Of a stretch of 64,000 nucleotides of DNA, positions 44,534 to 52,478 are shown piece after piece (position 1 is the first letter of the stretch; every line of letters starts with the position of its first letter). Position numbers and translations under genes: made by a program. The notes under the pieces were generated by a model. The model was not told the origin of the DNA. It was given only the letters and a program-made list of their open reading frames with translations, and did not search any database. The stretch lies in NCBI GenBank assembly GCA_017656255.1, contig JACDOE010000001.1, positions 124,001 to 188,000 of the forward strand. The letters run 5' to 3'. This stretch comes from Bacillaceae bacterium (lineage in GTDB: Bacteria > Bacillota > Bacilli > JACDOE01).

Positions 44534-44562
44534 ATTATAGTAATAGAAGGTAAAAGAAACAA
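44534..44562 (-). promoter_or_regulatory. Sigma-A promoter of the capA-like gene
   Basis: On the minus strand TTGTTT (44562-44557), 17-bp spacer, TATAAT (44539-44534), 34 bp before ATG 44500. Confidence 0.6.
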
Positions 44563-44589
44563 CGCATGATTTCCTTCATGCTCTTATCG

Positions 44590-44619
44590 TTGACTTAAGT
44601 GCCGTTCTTGTGTTCTAAT
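44590..44619 (+). promoter_or_regulatory. Sigma-A promoter of the multicopper oxidase gene
   Basis: TTGACT at 44590-44595 and TCTAAT at 44614-44619, 18-bp spacer, about 50 bp before ATG 44671. No clear copper-regulator dyad was seen beside it. Confidence 0.5.
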
Positions 44620-44670
44620 TTGGTTGAATTTAAGCAAGCAATGAATCGTATCAGAGGAAGGGGAAGTGCA

Positions 44671-46149
44671 ATGGTCTATCAACGGGTCATCTGGTTATTG
44701 ATATTATTTTTACTGGCAGGATGCACATCACAAGAATCTTTTGGTACAGAACCTGACCGTGACGGCGCCAATAAAAAAGCTTCACAGGACACCTTTCAGC
44801 CGGACTCAGTCTCAACAGATGAAAATAGTGTTCGGTTTCAACTGGTGGCCAGGGAAACAGAACTGGAGGTTCGTCCGGGAAAGTCCTTATCTTTCTATAC
44901 GTATGGTGGCACGGTTCCCGGCAGGGAGATAAGGGTTAAACAGGGTCAGCATGTTGAGGTGGAACTAAAAAATGAGCTGGATGAACCCGTTACCATTCAC
45001 TGGCATGGGTATCCGGTTCCGAATGAGATGGACGGCGTTCCGGGATTGACCCAGAATGCGGTTGAACCCGGTGAGACATTTACTTACACATTTAAAGCGA
45101 CGATACCGGGAACATACTGGTATCATTCTCACCAGCACAGTGCTGAACAGGTGGACAGAGGCCTGTATGGAGCCCTGATTGTCGAAGAAAAGGATGAAAC
45201 AAGAGCAGACCGGGAATACACGTTCATACTGGATGAGATGAATAGCGATGGAAACGGTTCATCAGGTGGTATGAGAAGAATGATGGGCCGGATGATGGGA
45301 AGTGGAGACTATGATATGTTTACTGTCAATGGAAAAGCGGGTTCGGGAATCCCGCCCCATGAAATAAAAACGGGGGAACGGGTACGTCTGCGATTTATTA
45401 ATGCCGGCTACATCACGCATTATTTGCATCTCGGTTCTATTGCTTATGATGTCTTTGCGGTGGATGGCCAAAAATTGAGTGATCCGGTAGAAGGTGAGCA
45501 CCAGCTTTTGCCGATTGCACCCGGACAAAGAGTCGACGTCCTTTTTGAAGCCCCGGACGGAAGTTTCTTTATTCGGGATATGCTGGATCATCCGGCTGCC
45601 GATCAGATGCGAATTCCGATGACAAATGTGGCATCCAAAAATATGCATCCTGAGGTATCCTATCAAGGAATACTGTGGCTGTCTGAATCCGAAATGGGGA
45701 CTGAATGGAAACCGGTGGCGGCTGATTCCTATGATCAGGTTTATACAATGGAGCTTGGTCATGGTATGGGAATGGGCGGAATGGCCTTTTTAATCAATGG
45801 CAAGGCTTTTCCGGATACAGAACCGTTAAAAGTGAGAAGAGGTGATCGGGTCAAAGTTACCCTGCAAAGTTCAGATCCGATGTTTGATCACCCGATGCAT
45901 CTGCACGGACACTTTTTTCAGGTTCTGAGCAAAAATGGTGAGGAACTGGATGGGGATCCGGTGATGAAAGATACGCTACTGGTCAGACCGGGTGAGACTT
46001 ATGAGGTAGCGTTTGTGGCGGACAATCCCGGTGACTGGCTGTTTCACTGTCATGAATTGACGCATGCGGCGGATGGCATGGTGACAACACTTGATTATGA
46101 AGACCATGACATACCGGAACATATAGATAGGAGTCAACTGGCGGAATAA
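44671..46149 (+). CDS. Multicopper oxidase lipoprotein
   Basis: Cell-surface copper oxidase, 492 aa. Lipobox LLAGC near the N-terminus; copper ligands HWHG (about 110), HSH (about 152), HPMHLHGH (about 407) and HCHELTHAADGM (about 459) with the type 1 Cys and an axial Met. Two methionine-rich stretches (GGMRRMMGRMMG and GHGMGMGGM) resemble the Met-rich Cu(I) segments of CueO-like oxidases, so copper detoxification by Cu(I) oxidation is plausible. ATG 44671 follows AGGAAGGGGA; the frame opens 24 codons earlier. Confidence 0.92.
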   Translation: MVYQRVIWLLILFLLAGCTSQESFGTEPDRDGANKKASQDTFQPDSVSTDENSVRFQLVARETELEVRPGKSLSFYTYGGTVPGREIRVKQGQHVEVELKNELDEPVTIHWHGYPVPNEMDGVPGLTQNAVEPGETFTYTFKATIPGTYWYHSHQHSAEQVDRGLYGALIVEEKDETRADREYTFILDEMNSDGNGSSGGMRRMMGRMMGSGDYDMFTVNGKAGSGIPPHEIKTGERVRLRFINAGYITHYLHLGSIAYDVFAVDGQKLSDPVEGEHQLLPIAPGQRVDVLFEAPDGSFFIRDMLDHPAADQMRIPMTNVASKNMHPEVSYQGILWLSESEMGTEWKPVAADSYDQVYTMELGHGMGMGGMAFLINGKAFPDTEPLKVRRGDRVKVTLQSSDPMFDHPMHLHGHFFQVLSKNGEELDGDPVMKDTLLVRPGETYEVAFVADNPGDWLFHCHELTHAADGMVTTLDYEDHDIPEHIDRSQLAE

Positions 46150-46176
46150 ACGTTCAACAAAGGGACACCAACACAA

Positions 46177-46217
46177 ACTATCCTTCTGGCGTGATCATAT
46201 ATCTATAGAAGGATGGT
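46177..46217 (+). promoter_or_regulatory. Hairpin hiding the ribosome-binding site of the small membrane-protein gene
   Basis: ACTATCCTTCT at 46177-46187 pairs with AGAAGGATGGT at 46207-46217 (one G-U pair), loop 19 nt. The right arm is the Shine-Dalgarno region of the gene at 46224. There is no T run, so it is not a terminator; it could work as a translational switch or thermometer. Confidence 0.45.
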
Positions 46218-46223
46218 GATAAC

Positions 46224-46427
46224 ATGAAAAAAAGAAGAAGGCAGATGAGAAAAATACAGTCGAGGACGGTCGAAGTATCTCCCGCTTTCTTTGGAAAAGG
46301 GTTCCCCTTCCAGTCATACGTTTATAACAACTGGGGCTGGGGCTGGCAATATGGGATCTGGTTATCCGTGCTGATCTGGCTTGTTGTCTACTTTTCTTTC
46401 AGTGGTTTTAATCATTTTTCGGATTAA
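46224..46427 (+). CDS. Small single-helix membrane protein, unknown
   Basis: The 67-residue product has a very basic N-terminus (MKKRRRQMRKIQSRTVEV), an aromatic stretch YVYNNWGWGWQYG and one membrane helix (IWLSVLIWLVVYFSFSGF). AAGGATGGTGA precedes ATG 46224 but is locked in an 11-bp hairpin. It lies 75 bp after the oxidase gene and may be co-transcribed. Not recognised. Confidence 0.65.
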   Translation: MKKRRRQMRKIQSRTVEVSPAFFGKGFPFQSYVYNNWGWGWQYGIWLSVLIWLVVYFSFSGFNHFSD

Positions 46428-46450
46428 AATGTGATGAACCATCATCCAAT

Positions 46451-46480
46451 TTGGTCCTTGTAATAAAGGACCATTTTTTT
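46451..46480 (+). terminator. Terminator after the small membrane-protein gene
   Basis: TGGTCCTT at 46452-46459 and AAGGACCA at 46466-46473 with six-base loop, followed by seven T. Confidence 0.9.
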
Positions 46481-46542
46481 ATGAATTTCATGTCAATGGA
46501 CATAATGATTAGTGATAACAGTTTAACCGAAAGGATGATAGG

Positions 46543-47679
46543 ATGAAAGCCGTAACATATCAGGGGATTAAAGATGTCAAAGTGAAAGAGGTACCCGATC
46601 CCCGTATTGAACGGGAAGATGACATTATGATTCGGGTGACCAGTACAGCGATTTGCGGGTCTGATCTTCATCTGATCCACGGGATGATTCCCAATCTTCA
46701 GGAAGACTATATTATCGGGCATGAGCCGATGGGTATCGTGGAGGAAGTTGGTCCGGAGGTGACCCGCGTAAAAAAAGGAGATCGTGTTATCATCCCTTTT
46801 ACAGTGGCATGCGGAAAGTGTTATTACTGTCAGAATGGATTGGAAAGCCAGTGTGACAATTCCAACGAAAATGGTGAAGTGGGAGGATATCTGGGATATT
46901 CGGGGACGTACGGCGGATATCCGGGTGGACAGGCTGAATGGTTGCGTGTTCCTTATGGAAATTTTACACCTTTTGTCGTTCCGGAAGATTGTGAACTGGA
47001 AGATGAAAAAATACTCTTTTTATCAGATATTATTCCTACGGCATACTGGGGAGTGGAGAATGCCGGGGTAAAGAAAGGGGATACGGTGATTGTACTTGGA
47101 TGTGGCCCAGTCGGCCTGCTCACTCAAAAATTTGCCTGGCTGAAAGGGGCAGAAAGGGTGATCGCCGTTGATTATATTCAATATCGGCTCGATCATGCCA
47201 GACGGACCAACAATGTGGAGACATTTGATTTTACCAGGGAACACAATGCCGGAAACCATCTCAAAGAGATCACCGGCGGAGGGGCTGATGTTGTCATTGA
47301 TTGCGTGGGACTGGATGGGAAAATGACACCGCTGGAACTGGTGGAAACGGCGCTCAAATTACAGGGAGGATCGATGGGAGCCATTTTAATCGCCAGCCAG
47401 GCAGTTCGCAAAGGTGGAACCATTCAACTGGTGGGGGTCTACGGCATGAGGTACAACGCCTTTCCGCTGGGAGATTTGTTTGCCCGGAACATTACATTAA
47501 AAATGGGACAGGCACCTGTGATTCACTTTATGCCTGAATTATACAATATGATCAAGGAAGATAAGCTGGATCCGACTGACATCATCACACATAAGCTGCC
47601 ACTCGATCAAGCCGAACACGGTTATGAAATCTTTGATCAGAAGGAGGATAACTGCATTAAGGTCGTATTAACTCCCTGA
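46543..47679 (+). CDS. Zinc-dependent alcohol dehydrogenase (formaldehyde dehydrogenase-like)
   Basis: MDR-superfamily oxidoreductase, 378 aa. Catalytic zinc motif ICGSDLHLIHG then GHEPMGIVEEVG; structural zinc loop CGKCYYCQNGLESQC; Rossmann motif VLGCGPVGLL. A long insertion (NENGEVGGYLGYSGTYGGYPGGQAEW) and the C-terminal half match the glutathione-independent formaldehyde dehydrogenase-like group, which often acts on short alcohols or aldehydes. ATG 46543 follows AAAGGATGATAGG. Physiological substrate unknown. Confidence 0.9.
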   Translation: MKAVTYQGIKDVKVKEVPDPRIEREDDIMIRVTSTAICGSDLHLIHGMIPNLQEDYIIGHEPMGIVEEVGPEVTRVKKGDRVIIPFTVACGKCYYCQNGLESQCDNSNENGEVGGYLGYSGTYGGYPGGQAEWLRVPYGNFTPFVVPEDCELEDEKILFLSDIIPTAYWGVENAGVKKGDTVIVLGCGPVGLLTQKFAWLKGAERVIAVDYIQYRLDHARRTNNVETFDFTREHNAGNHLKEITGGGADVVIDCVGLDGKMTPLELVETALKLQGGSMGAILIASQAVRKGGTIQLVGVYGMRYNAFPLGDLFARNITLKMGQAPVIHFMPELYNMIKEDKLDPTDIITHKLPLDQAEHGYEIFDQKEDNCIKVVLTP

Positions 47680-47696
47680 TAAAGGGGGTTTTTTAT
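47669..47696 (+). terminator. Weak terminator at the end of the alcohol dehydrogenase gene
   Basis: AACTCCCT and AAGGGGGTT form a short hairpin over the stop codon, followed by TTTTT. Confidence 0.55.
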
Positions 47697-48028
47697 GGGA
47701 AGTAACGTTCTGGTACATCGAGCAGTCCCCTGAATTGATTCATGATTGAAATGAGACGGTCCTGGTCCCGTCCACCACCTTTAACGGCTTTTTCAAGTTC
47801 AGAATACAGGTTTTCCAGCCGGTACATAATGTGATCAGGGTTATAGGTGTTTGTCACGGAGCCGGTTCTTGTTTCAACCATATTTGTTTCCAGATCAAAT
47901 TCCTCGCTGTTGATGGGTTGGATATCCCGGGATAAATGGTCTGCCTCTTTTATGATGTTGTCAGGAAGATGGGACGATTGCTGTTCAAGTTGGTTCAGCA
48001 GGTTTAAAATGTATTGTTTTTTGTCCAT
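47693..48028 (-). CDS. Hypothetical acidic helical protein
   Basis: The 111-residue product (MDKKQYILNLLNQLEQQSSH, then FDLETNMVETRTGSVTNTYN and a helical C-terminus) is acidic and soluble. I do not recognise it. GGAAGGAG lies before ATG 48028; the frame opens 14 codons upstream without support. It is the last of a run of minus-strand small genes (48729 to 47693). Confidence 0.6.
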   Translation of the reverse strand: MDKKQYILNLLNQLEQQSSHLPDNIIKEADHLSRDIQPINSEEFDLETNMVETRTGSVTNTYNPDHIMYRLENLYSELEKAVKGGGRDQDRLISIMNQFRGLLDVPERYFP

Positions 48029-48077
48029 TAACGGATCTCCTTCCAGAATTTTTATTTCTGTATATATCATGAGGCAT

Positions 48078-48347
48078 TCAATCCCGATTATTCATGCGAA
48101 TCCCCTGATTTTCATTTTCTGTTTCCGATTCCCTTTTTGAAACAGAGCCTCGGCGCCTTTTTGCACGTTTCTCTATTTTCTTCAAATAGTTCTCAACTCT
48201 CTCCCCCAGTTCGTTTGTTATCTCGTGAACCAGCGACAGGTCTTCTCTTAACGAATCGACCTGTTCTTGAATCGATTCAATTTGTCCCAGCAATTCTTTA
48301 TATGAACGTCTTTGATGTTTTTGTACGCTCTTCTTGTTCCCTTTCAT
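48078..48347 (-). CDS. Hypothetical coiled-coil protein
   Basis: An 89-residue protein with basic ends and a central coiled coil (about 18-65: LLGQIESIQEQVDSLREDLS, then ELGERVENYLKKIEKRA). The flanks are rich in Lys/Arg (KGNKKSVQKHQRR and KRRRGSVSKR). AGGAGGATAAGG precedes ATG 48347. Function unknown; the charge suggests nucleic-acid or polyanion binding. Confidence 0.6.
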   Translation of the reverse strand: MKGNKKSVQKHQRRSYKELLGQIESIQEQVDSLREDLSLVHEITNELGERVENYLKKIEKRAKRRRGSVSKRESETENENQGIRMNNRD

Positions 48348-48376
48348 TTAACCTTATCCTCCTGACAGCATATAAA

Positions 48377-48403
48377 TGATCCCCGGTCGATCCTACCGGG
48401 GAT
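48377..48403 (-). terminator. Hairpin after the second tiny YjcZ-like gene
   Basis: ATCCCCGGT at 48379-48387 and ACCGGGGAT at 48395-48403 with seven-base loop; only a weak T tract on the minus side. Confidence 0.55.
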
Positions 48404-48436
48404 TTGAAAGGAGCCGTATACCGGTTTTCAAGTTGA

Positions 48437-48523
48437 TCAGTTTTCCCCAGCACCTACAATAACCAGAAGAATAAACAGCACCAGAATGATCAGAAACTCT
48501 TCATCATCAAAAATACCACCCAT
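48437..48523 (-). CDS. Tiny YjcZ-family sporulation membrane peptide (copy 2)
   Basis: A 28-residue product: acidic MGGIFDDEEF then one hydrophobic helix (LIILVLFILLVIVGAG) and EN. The helix FLIILVLFILLVIVGA matches the YjcZ/tiny-TM family of Bacillus (FALIVVLFILLIIVGA as recalled), whose members are made during sporulation. AAAGGAG precedes ATG 48523. Near-identical to the copy at 48643-48729. Too short for routine gene finders. Confidence 0.78.
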   Translation of the reverse strand: MGGIFDDEEFLIILVLFILLVIVGAGEN

Positions 48524-48604
48524 GATTTTCACTCCTTTCTTTCATACTACTTTTAGGCTATGATAGGCTATTGTTTTTGACTGTGCACCTGTCCTTAACC
48601 GGGC

Positions 48605-48631
48605 AAAAATGGGTGACTGCTCAGAAGTCAC
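48605..48631 (-). terminator. Terminator between the twin tiny genes
   Basis: GTGACT at 48613-48618 and AGTCAC at 48626-48631 form a stem; on the minus strand CCATTTTTG follows. Confidence 0.65.
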
Positions 48632-48642
48632 TGGATACCAGA

Positions 48643-48729
48643 TTAGTCTGTTCCGGCACCAATAATAACCAGAAGAATAAACAGCACCAGGATAATCAGA
48701 AACTCTTCATCATCAAACAATCCACCCAT
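48643..48729 (-). CDS. Tiny YjcZ-family sporulation membrane peptide (copy 1)
   Basis: A 28-residue product beginning MGGLFDDEEF followed by the helix LIILVLFILLVIIGAG and TD. It differs from copy 2 at only four positions (residues 4, 23 and the last two), clearly a tandem duplication including its ribosome-site region (AAAGGAGGG before ATG 48729). The acidic DDEE head is a variation on the usual Gly/Tyr-rich head. Confidence 0.78.
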   Translation of the reverse strand: MGGLFDDEEFLIILVLFILLVIIGAGTD

Positions 48730-48890
48730 GTTTTTTCCCTCCTTTCAGTCAGCTACTTCAGACTATGGACATTGAACTCGAGTTGAAAGGGCAAATGACC
48801 ATCAAAATTAAAAATAAGTCATGTATCCCGTACAAACCATCCGGCAGTTTGAATCATAGAATGAGAATCAAAAGCTTGGGAGGGTCGACG

Positions 48891-49325
48891 ATGAGACTGT
48901 TCTTACGGCGGGCCCTGGACCAGGATTTCAATTACATTGCCGAGTTGACCCGTGAGGAAATTGGAAGATACACAGATAAACCAATAACGGATCGTTTGAT
49001 TCAGAAAAAACTCAACAAAAATACGACTTATATTATTTATTCACGGATGAAACGGATCGGGTTTGTTTCATTTCGTAAAGAGCGCCAAAACAGTCTGTTT
49101 CTGGATTTGATGGTTCTTGAAAAAAGGGCCCAGCATAAAGGGATAGGCCAAAAAATTTTGAAACAGCTTTCAAGATATGCCCTGAAAAATGACCTGGAGG
49201 CCATTGAACTCCAGGTATTTGAAAGAAATATTCCGGCGATCCGGGCCTATATCAAATACGGCTTTGAATGTACACGTAAACAGCGGGGCGAATGGAGTAT
49301 GAAAAAAAGTCTCACGTCCAGGTAA
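48891..49325 (+). CDS. GNAT family N-acetyltransferase
   Basis: The 144-residue product shows the GNAT fold: RRALDQDFNYIAELTREEI, a beta part FLDLMVLEKRAQHKGIGQKIL with the acetyl-CoA loop (Q/RxxGxG as QHKGIG) and ELQVFERNIPAIRAYIKYGF. Substrate unknown. ATG 48891 follows GGGAGGG; the longer frame upstream (from 48765) overlaps no ribosome site and is rejected. Confidence 0.85.
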   Translation: MRLFLRRALDQDFNYIAELTREEIGRYTDKPITDRLIQKKLNKNTTYIIYSRMKRIGFVSFRKERQNSLFLDLMVLEKRAQHKGIGQKILKQLSRYALKNDLEAIELQVFERNIPAIRAYIKYGFECTRKQRGEWSMKKSLTSR

Positions 49326-49433
49326 ACCGGGTTTCCATCTATTTTTCTGAAAACAAGTACAGGCAACCAGGTCAAATATGGACCGGCAACATACTACTAG
49401 AACAAGAAAAGATGCATAAGGAGGTCATACAGA

Positions 49434-49790
49434 ATGGGGTTTAAAAAATATCTGAAGCAGCGGGTAAGGGAAAAGCCGAAACTTGAAAAACAGATTATGA
49501 AGAATCCGTTACTTGTTTCACGTCTTAAAAGCTCCTATGAAAAATCAAAACAAGAGGCAAAAGTTTCGAGAAAAAAGAACAAGAAATCACAGAAGTCCAG
49601 TTCACCCTTTGGATTAAAATTACCACCGATTCAGTATGATGATATTCGTAATTCCATGAATGAACTGAACAATTTTATGGGGGCGCTTCAGGAGTTTATG
49701 CAAACCTCGGACAACGTCAAAAAAATGTTTTCCAATCAACAGTCCGGTCAATCCACAAAAAATCCGTTGAAAGAACTGTTCAAAAAATAA
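49434..49790 (+). CDS. Basic hypothetical protein
   Basis: The 118-residue product is strongly basic in its first half (KKYLKQRVREKPKLEKQIMK; KVSRKKNKKSQKSSS) and helical in the second (YDDIRNSMNELNNFMGALQEF). AAGGAGG precedes ATG 49434. Not recognised; possibly a spore-associated protein, judging only by composition and neighbours. The subtilase gene follows 34 bp on. Confidence 0.6.
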   Translation: MGFKKYLKQRVREKPKLEKQIMKNPLLVSRLKSSYEKSKQEAKVSRKKNKKSQKSSSPFGLKLPPIQYDDIRNSMNELNNFMGALQEFMQTSDNVKKMFSNQQSGQSTKNPLKELFKK

Positions 49791-49824
49791 AAAGAATCTG
49801 CATGCCCGAAAGGGGATGGCTTTT

Positions 49825-50832
49825 GTGTCAAAAGTGATGGTATTTTTTCGTGACCGCCATTCAGTTAAACAAAACTTGAAATTTATCATGCAACACGGAC
49901 TCAAAATATCTCGCAAACTGGACGACATACATGCCATCGTCTGTCATGCCAATCAGGTTTCCCGGATTCTAAACGCGGCAAATAAAAGGGATATCGTTGA
50001 AATTGAAAAAGAAATCCGGGTCCGCCTTCATGCCCGGGAAAGAGTCCCCTGGGGAGTCAAACGGATCGGAGCCCCGCGCATGTGGCAGGAGTCGACGGGA
50101 CGCAATGTTCGTATCGGGGTCATTGATACGGGAATTGATGCTTTCCATCCGGAACTGAGGGGTCGGGTGGCCAGGGGGATTCACATGCAAAGTCCCCGTT
50201 ATAAATATGGCGATCTCAATGGTCATGGTACCCATGTGTCAGGCATTATCGCATCGGCTCACAATCGTCAGGGGATTAAAGGGATTGCCCCCGGTGTCCT
50301 TCTTTATAATGCAGGGACCTTTGATCAGAACGGTAATGCCAGTTCCATCGACATAGCGGAAGCCATTCAGTGGTGTATGAATCAACATGTGAATGTGATC
50401 AATATGAGTTTCGGTTCTCCGAAAAGGAGCGAAGCGATATCGCGTATGGTTAAGGCAGCGTACAACCGCGGGATCACGCTGGTCGCTTCAGCGGGGAACA
50501 ATGATGGAGGTCCCGTTGACTACCCGGCCAAACACCCCGAGGTGATTGCGGTTGGTGCAATCAACAGAAATAATAAGATCAGCCCATTCAGTAGTCGGGG
50601 AAAGGACGTTACGATTTATGCCCCGGGGGAAAAAATTTTATCGACCTGGACGGGAAATAGTTATAAACGATTGGACGGTACGTCCATGGCTGCTGCTCAT
50701 GTTTCCGGAATGGCCGCCCTTCTTCTGGCAAAAAACCCCGGTCTTCCCCCCAGACAAATCCAAAGTCTGTTGATCAAACATTCAAAACCTTTGAAGGGTA
50801 CAGCTGGATCAGGCTACATTCGTTTTTCTTGA
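49825..50832 (+). CDS. Subtilisin-like serine protease (S8) without signal peptide
   Basis: The 335-aa protease carries the S8 triad: Asp in GVIDTGID, His in NGHGTHVSGI and Ser in GTSMAAAHVSG, plus the oxyanion-hole Asn in ASAGNND. No hydrophobic signal is visible; residues 1-75 look like a short I9-type propeptide. So an intracellular or forespore/mother-cell role fits better than secretion. GTG 49825 is chosen because AAAGGGG at 49809-49815 touches ATG 49816 directly but is well spaced for GTG. Confidence 0.87.
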   Translation: MSKVMVFFRDRHSVKQNLKFIMQHGLKISRKLDDIHAIVCHANQVSRILNAANKRDIVEIEKEIRVRLHARERVPWGVKRIGAPRMWQESTGRNVRIGVIDTGIDAFHPELRGRVARGIHMQSPRYKYGDLNGHGTHVSGIIASAHNRQGIKGIAPGVLLYNAGTFDQNGNASSIDIAEAIQWCMNQHVNVINMSFGSPKRSEAISRMVKAAYNRGITLVASAGNNDGGPVDYPAKHPEVIAVGAINRNNKISPFSSRGKDVTIYAPGEKILSTWTGNSYKRLDGTSMAAAHVSGMAALLLAKNPGLPPRQIQSLLIKHSKPLKGTAGSGYIRFS

Positions 50833-50872
50833 CAGGTTGAAGCGACTGGCATTTTCAACCTGTTTATTTGTT
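50832..50872 (+). terminator. Terminator after the subtilase gene
   Basis: ACAGGTTGAA at 50832-50841 pairs with TTCAACCTGT at 50854-50863; a T-rich stretch TTATTTGTTTT follows. Confidence 0.82.
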
Positions 50873-50960
50873 TTAAAAAGCAGCACATTCATTCCAGGGG
50901 AAATTTCATTTTTAAACACGGTGACAAACAGACATGTATAGTCTGAATAGGGGAAGAGGT

Positions 50961-51794
50961 GTGGAGCGCGATAAAAAAACGAGCCGGGGGAGTGAAGGGA
51001 TTATATTAAACATGTTTAACGACAGGTGGGATAAATGGAACCGTTATCAGGTTCTGAAGCAGGATCGGGATTTGAATCCTTATTTACCGGATACAGACTG
51101 GTTGACCCGGGAAAAATTACAAATATTTCTTCGAAAATATGGGCCTGTTTATTTAAAACCCGCAGCATCAAGTGATGGGCGTGGTATTATTGTCGTTGAA
51201 TCCAGAAAGGATAACGGTTATTTTTTAATAACCGAGTCAAAAAGAGAGGTATTGACGGAACAGGCTCTCTGGATGCGAATAACGGAAGAAATCATAAAAG
51301 ATTATATTCCTTTTCTCAATGATAAAAATGTAGATAACATCCTTGCCAGGAGCTATCTGATTCAGCAAAGGATATGGCTGGCAAAAATGCAAAACCGAAT
51401 TTTTGATATTCGGGTGATGGTTCAGAAAAAGAAAGGTTCACCATGGGTCGTGACCGGAAAACTGGCCAAGGTGGCTAAAGGAAATGATTTTCTTACCAAT
51501 TCGAGAACTGGTTCTGAAATGTTGACAGTTGAACAGGTATGCAGGGAGACCCCTTCATTGAACGAAAAACCGACCATCTATCTAACGCGCCTGGATGATG
51601 TTGCGATTCGGGCAGCGTATCAACTGGACCGACATTATCAGAAACTGCGCATCATTGGATTTGACATGTGTTTTGATCAAAATGGTAAGCTGTGGATTGT
51701 GGAGGCGAACTTTCAGCCCAATGATCGAATTTTCCTTCAACTAAAAGATCAAACGGCTTACCAGTTGATTCAGGATTTTAAAAGAGACGCTTAA
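50961..51794 (+). CDS. YheC/YheD-type ATP-grasp protein (spore coat associated)
   Basis: The 277-aa product has the YheC/YheD ATP-grasp pattern: WDKWNRYQVLKQDRDLNPYLPDT, YLKPAASSDGRGI (ATP-binding Lys and Gly loop), SYLIQQRIWL, IFDIRVMVQ and RIIGFDMCFDQNGKLWIVEANFQPN (Mg ligands Glu and Asn). In B. subtilis these are endospore coat-associated proteins; the ligation they perform is not established. GTG 50961 follows AGGGGAAGAGG; ATG 51012 is another possible start behind GAAGGGA, and ATG 50934 lacks support. Confidence 0.8.
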   Translation: MERDKKTSRGSEGIILNMFNDRWDKWNRYQVLKQDRDLNPYLPDTDWLTREKLQIFLRKYGPVYLKPAASSDGRGIIVVESRKDNGYFLITESKREVLTEQALWMRITEEIIKDYIPFLNDKNVDNILARSYLIQQRIWLAKMQNRIFDIRVMVQKKKGSPWVVTGKLAKVAKGNDFLTNSRTGSEMLTVEQVCRETPSLNEKPTIYLTRLDDVAIRAAYQLDRHYQKLRIIGFDMCFDQNGKLWIVEANFQPNDRIFLQLKDQTAYQLIQDFKRDA

Positions 51795-51810
51795 AGAGGG
51801 AGTGAACGGA

Positions 51811-52137
51811 GTGAATATTGATCAAATTGTTGAACTGGTCAAACAGGTTCCAGCCGAACACCGGCATGATGAAGAGGCTCTTAAAAAGGTGATGCAGGAA
51901 GCGGCAGACCAACCCGGAAGGTCTTACAGCGAGGAAGAATTAGACCAGTTTGTACAGCAATTCAAACAAATTTTTCAAGAAGGATCCTTTGAGGCTATGT
52001 TTCCGTTGCTTTTGAAGAAAGGGATCAAACCCGAGGATTTGGACGAGATAAAAAATAAATTATCCTTACATCGCAGGTGCAACCCTGTGTTTTTTATTTT
52101 CGTCATAAAAGAAACAAAAACATTCACACCCTTATAG
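51811..52137 (+). CDS. Hypothetical helical protein
   Basis: A 108-residue frame starting from GTG 51811 (after GAGGGAGTG). Residues 1 to about 85 are helical and acidic (NIDQIVELVKQVPAEHRHDE; YSEEELDQFVQQFKQIF; MFPLLLKKGIKPEDLDEIKN). The last 20 residues are hydrophobic and of a different character (VFFIFVIKE) and overlap a T-rich stretch, so the true end may lie earlier than the frame shows. Not recognised. Confidence 0.5.
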   Translation: MNIDQIVELVKQVPAEHRHDEEALKKVMQEAADQPGRSYSEEELDQFVQQFKQIFQEGSFEAMFPLLLKKGIKPEDLDEIKNKLSLHRRCNPVFFIFVIKETKTFTPL

Positions 52138-52267
52138 CCGGGATTTGGCAGGCTCTAAGGGCTGTTCATCTGTATGTTATGATATTGTGTAACATAAGGT
52201 ATGATTTAAACGGGACAAGCCCGGGCATTCATCGCAAATACCAAACAAGTAAAAAAAGGAGGAAATT

Positions 52268-52459
52268 ATGAATCGAAAAGGAATGTTAAAATACTGGGCC
52301 CTGTGGGTTATTATCCTGGTGCTGCAACTGCTGTGGTTATCCAGCATTTTAGATCAACCTCACGGGGAGGGAGATTTGCTTTTACATACCATGATGATTC
52401 TCGTCACCCTGACGACAGGTGGGGTTGGATTATGGATCCTCGCACGATCGTCGGAATAA
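52268..52459 (+). CDS. Small two-helix membrane protein
   Basis: The 63-residue product has two membrane helices (YWALWVIILVLQLLWLSSIL and MMILVTLTTGGVGLWILA) joined by an acidic loop (DQPHGEGD). AAAAAAGGAGGAAA gives a strong ribosome site for ATG 52268. Followed 19 bp later by a tail-anchored protein gene. Unknown function. Confidence 0.65.
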   Translation: MNRKGMLKYWALWVIILVLQLLWLSSILDQPHGEGDLLLHTMMILVTLTTGGVGLWILARSSE

Positions 52460-52478
52460 TTTGCAGGAGGGAGTCAGA

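Noticed and set aside
48421..48729. Near-identical 87-bp units that could be read as a direct repeat or CRISPR-like element
   Set aside because: Each unit is a protein gene with its own ribosome site and start; there is no spacer pattern.
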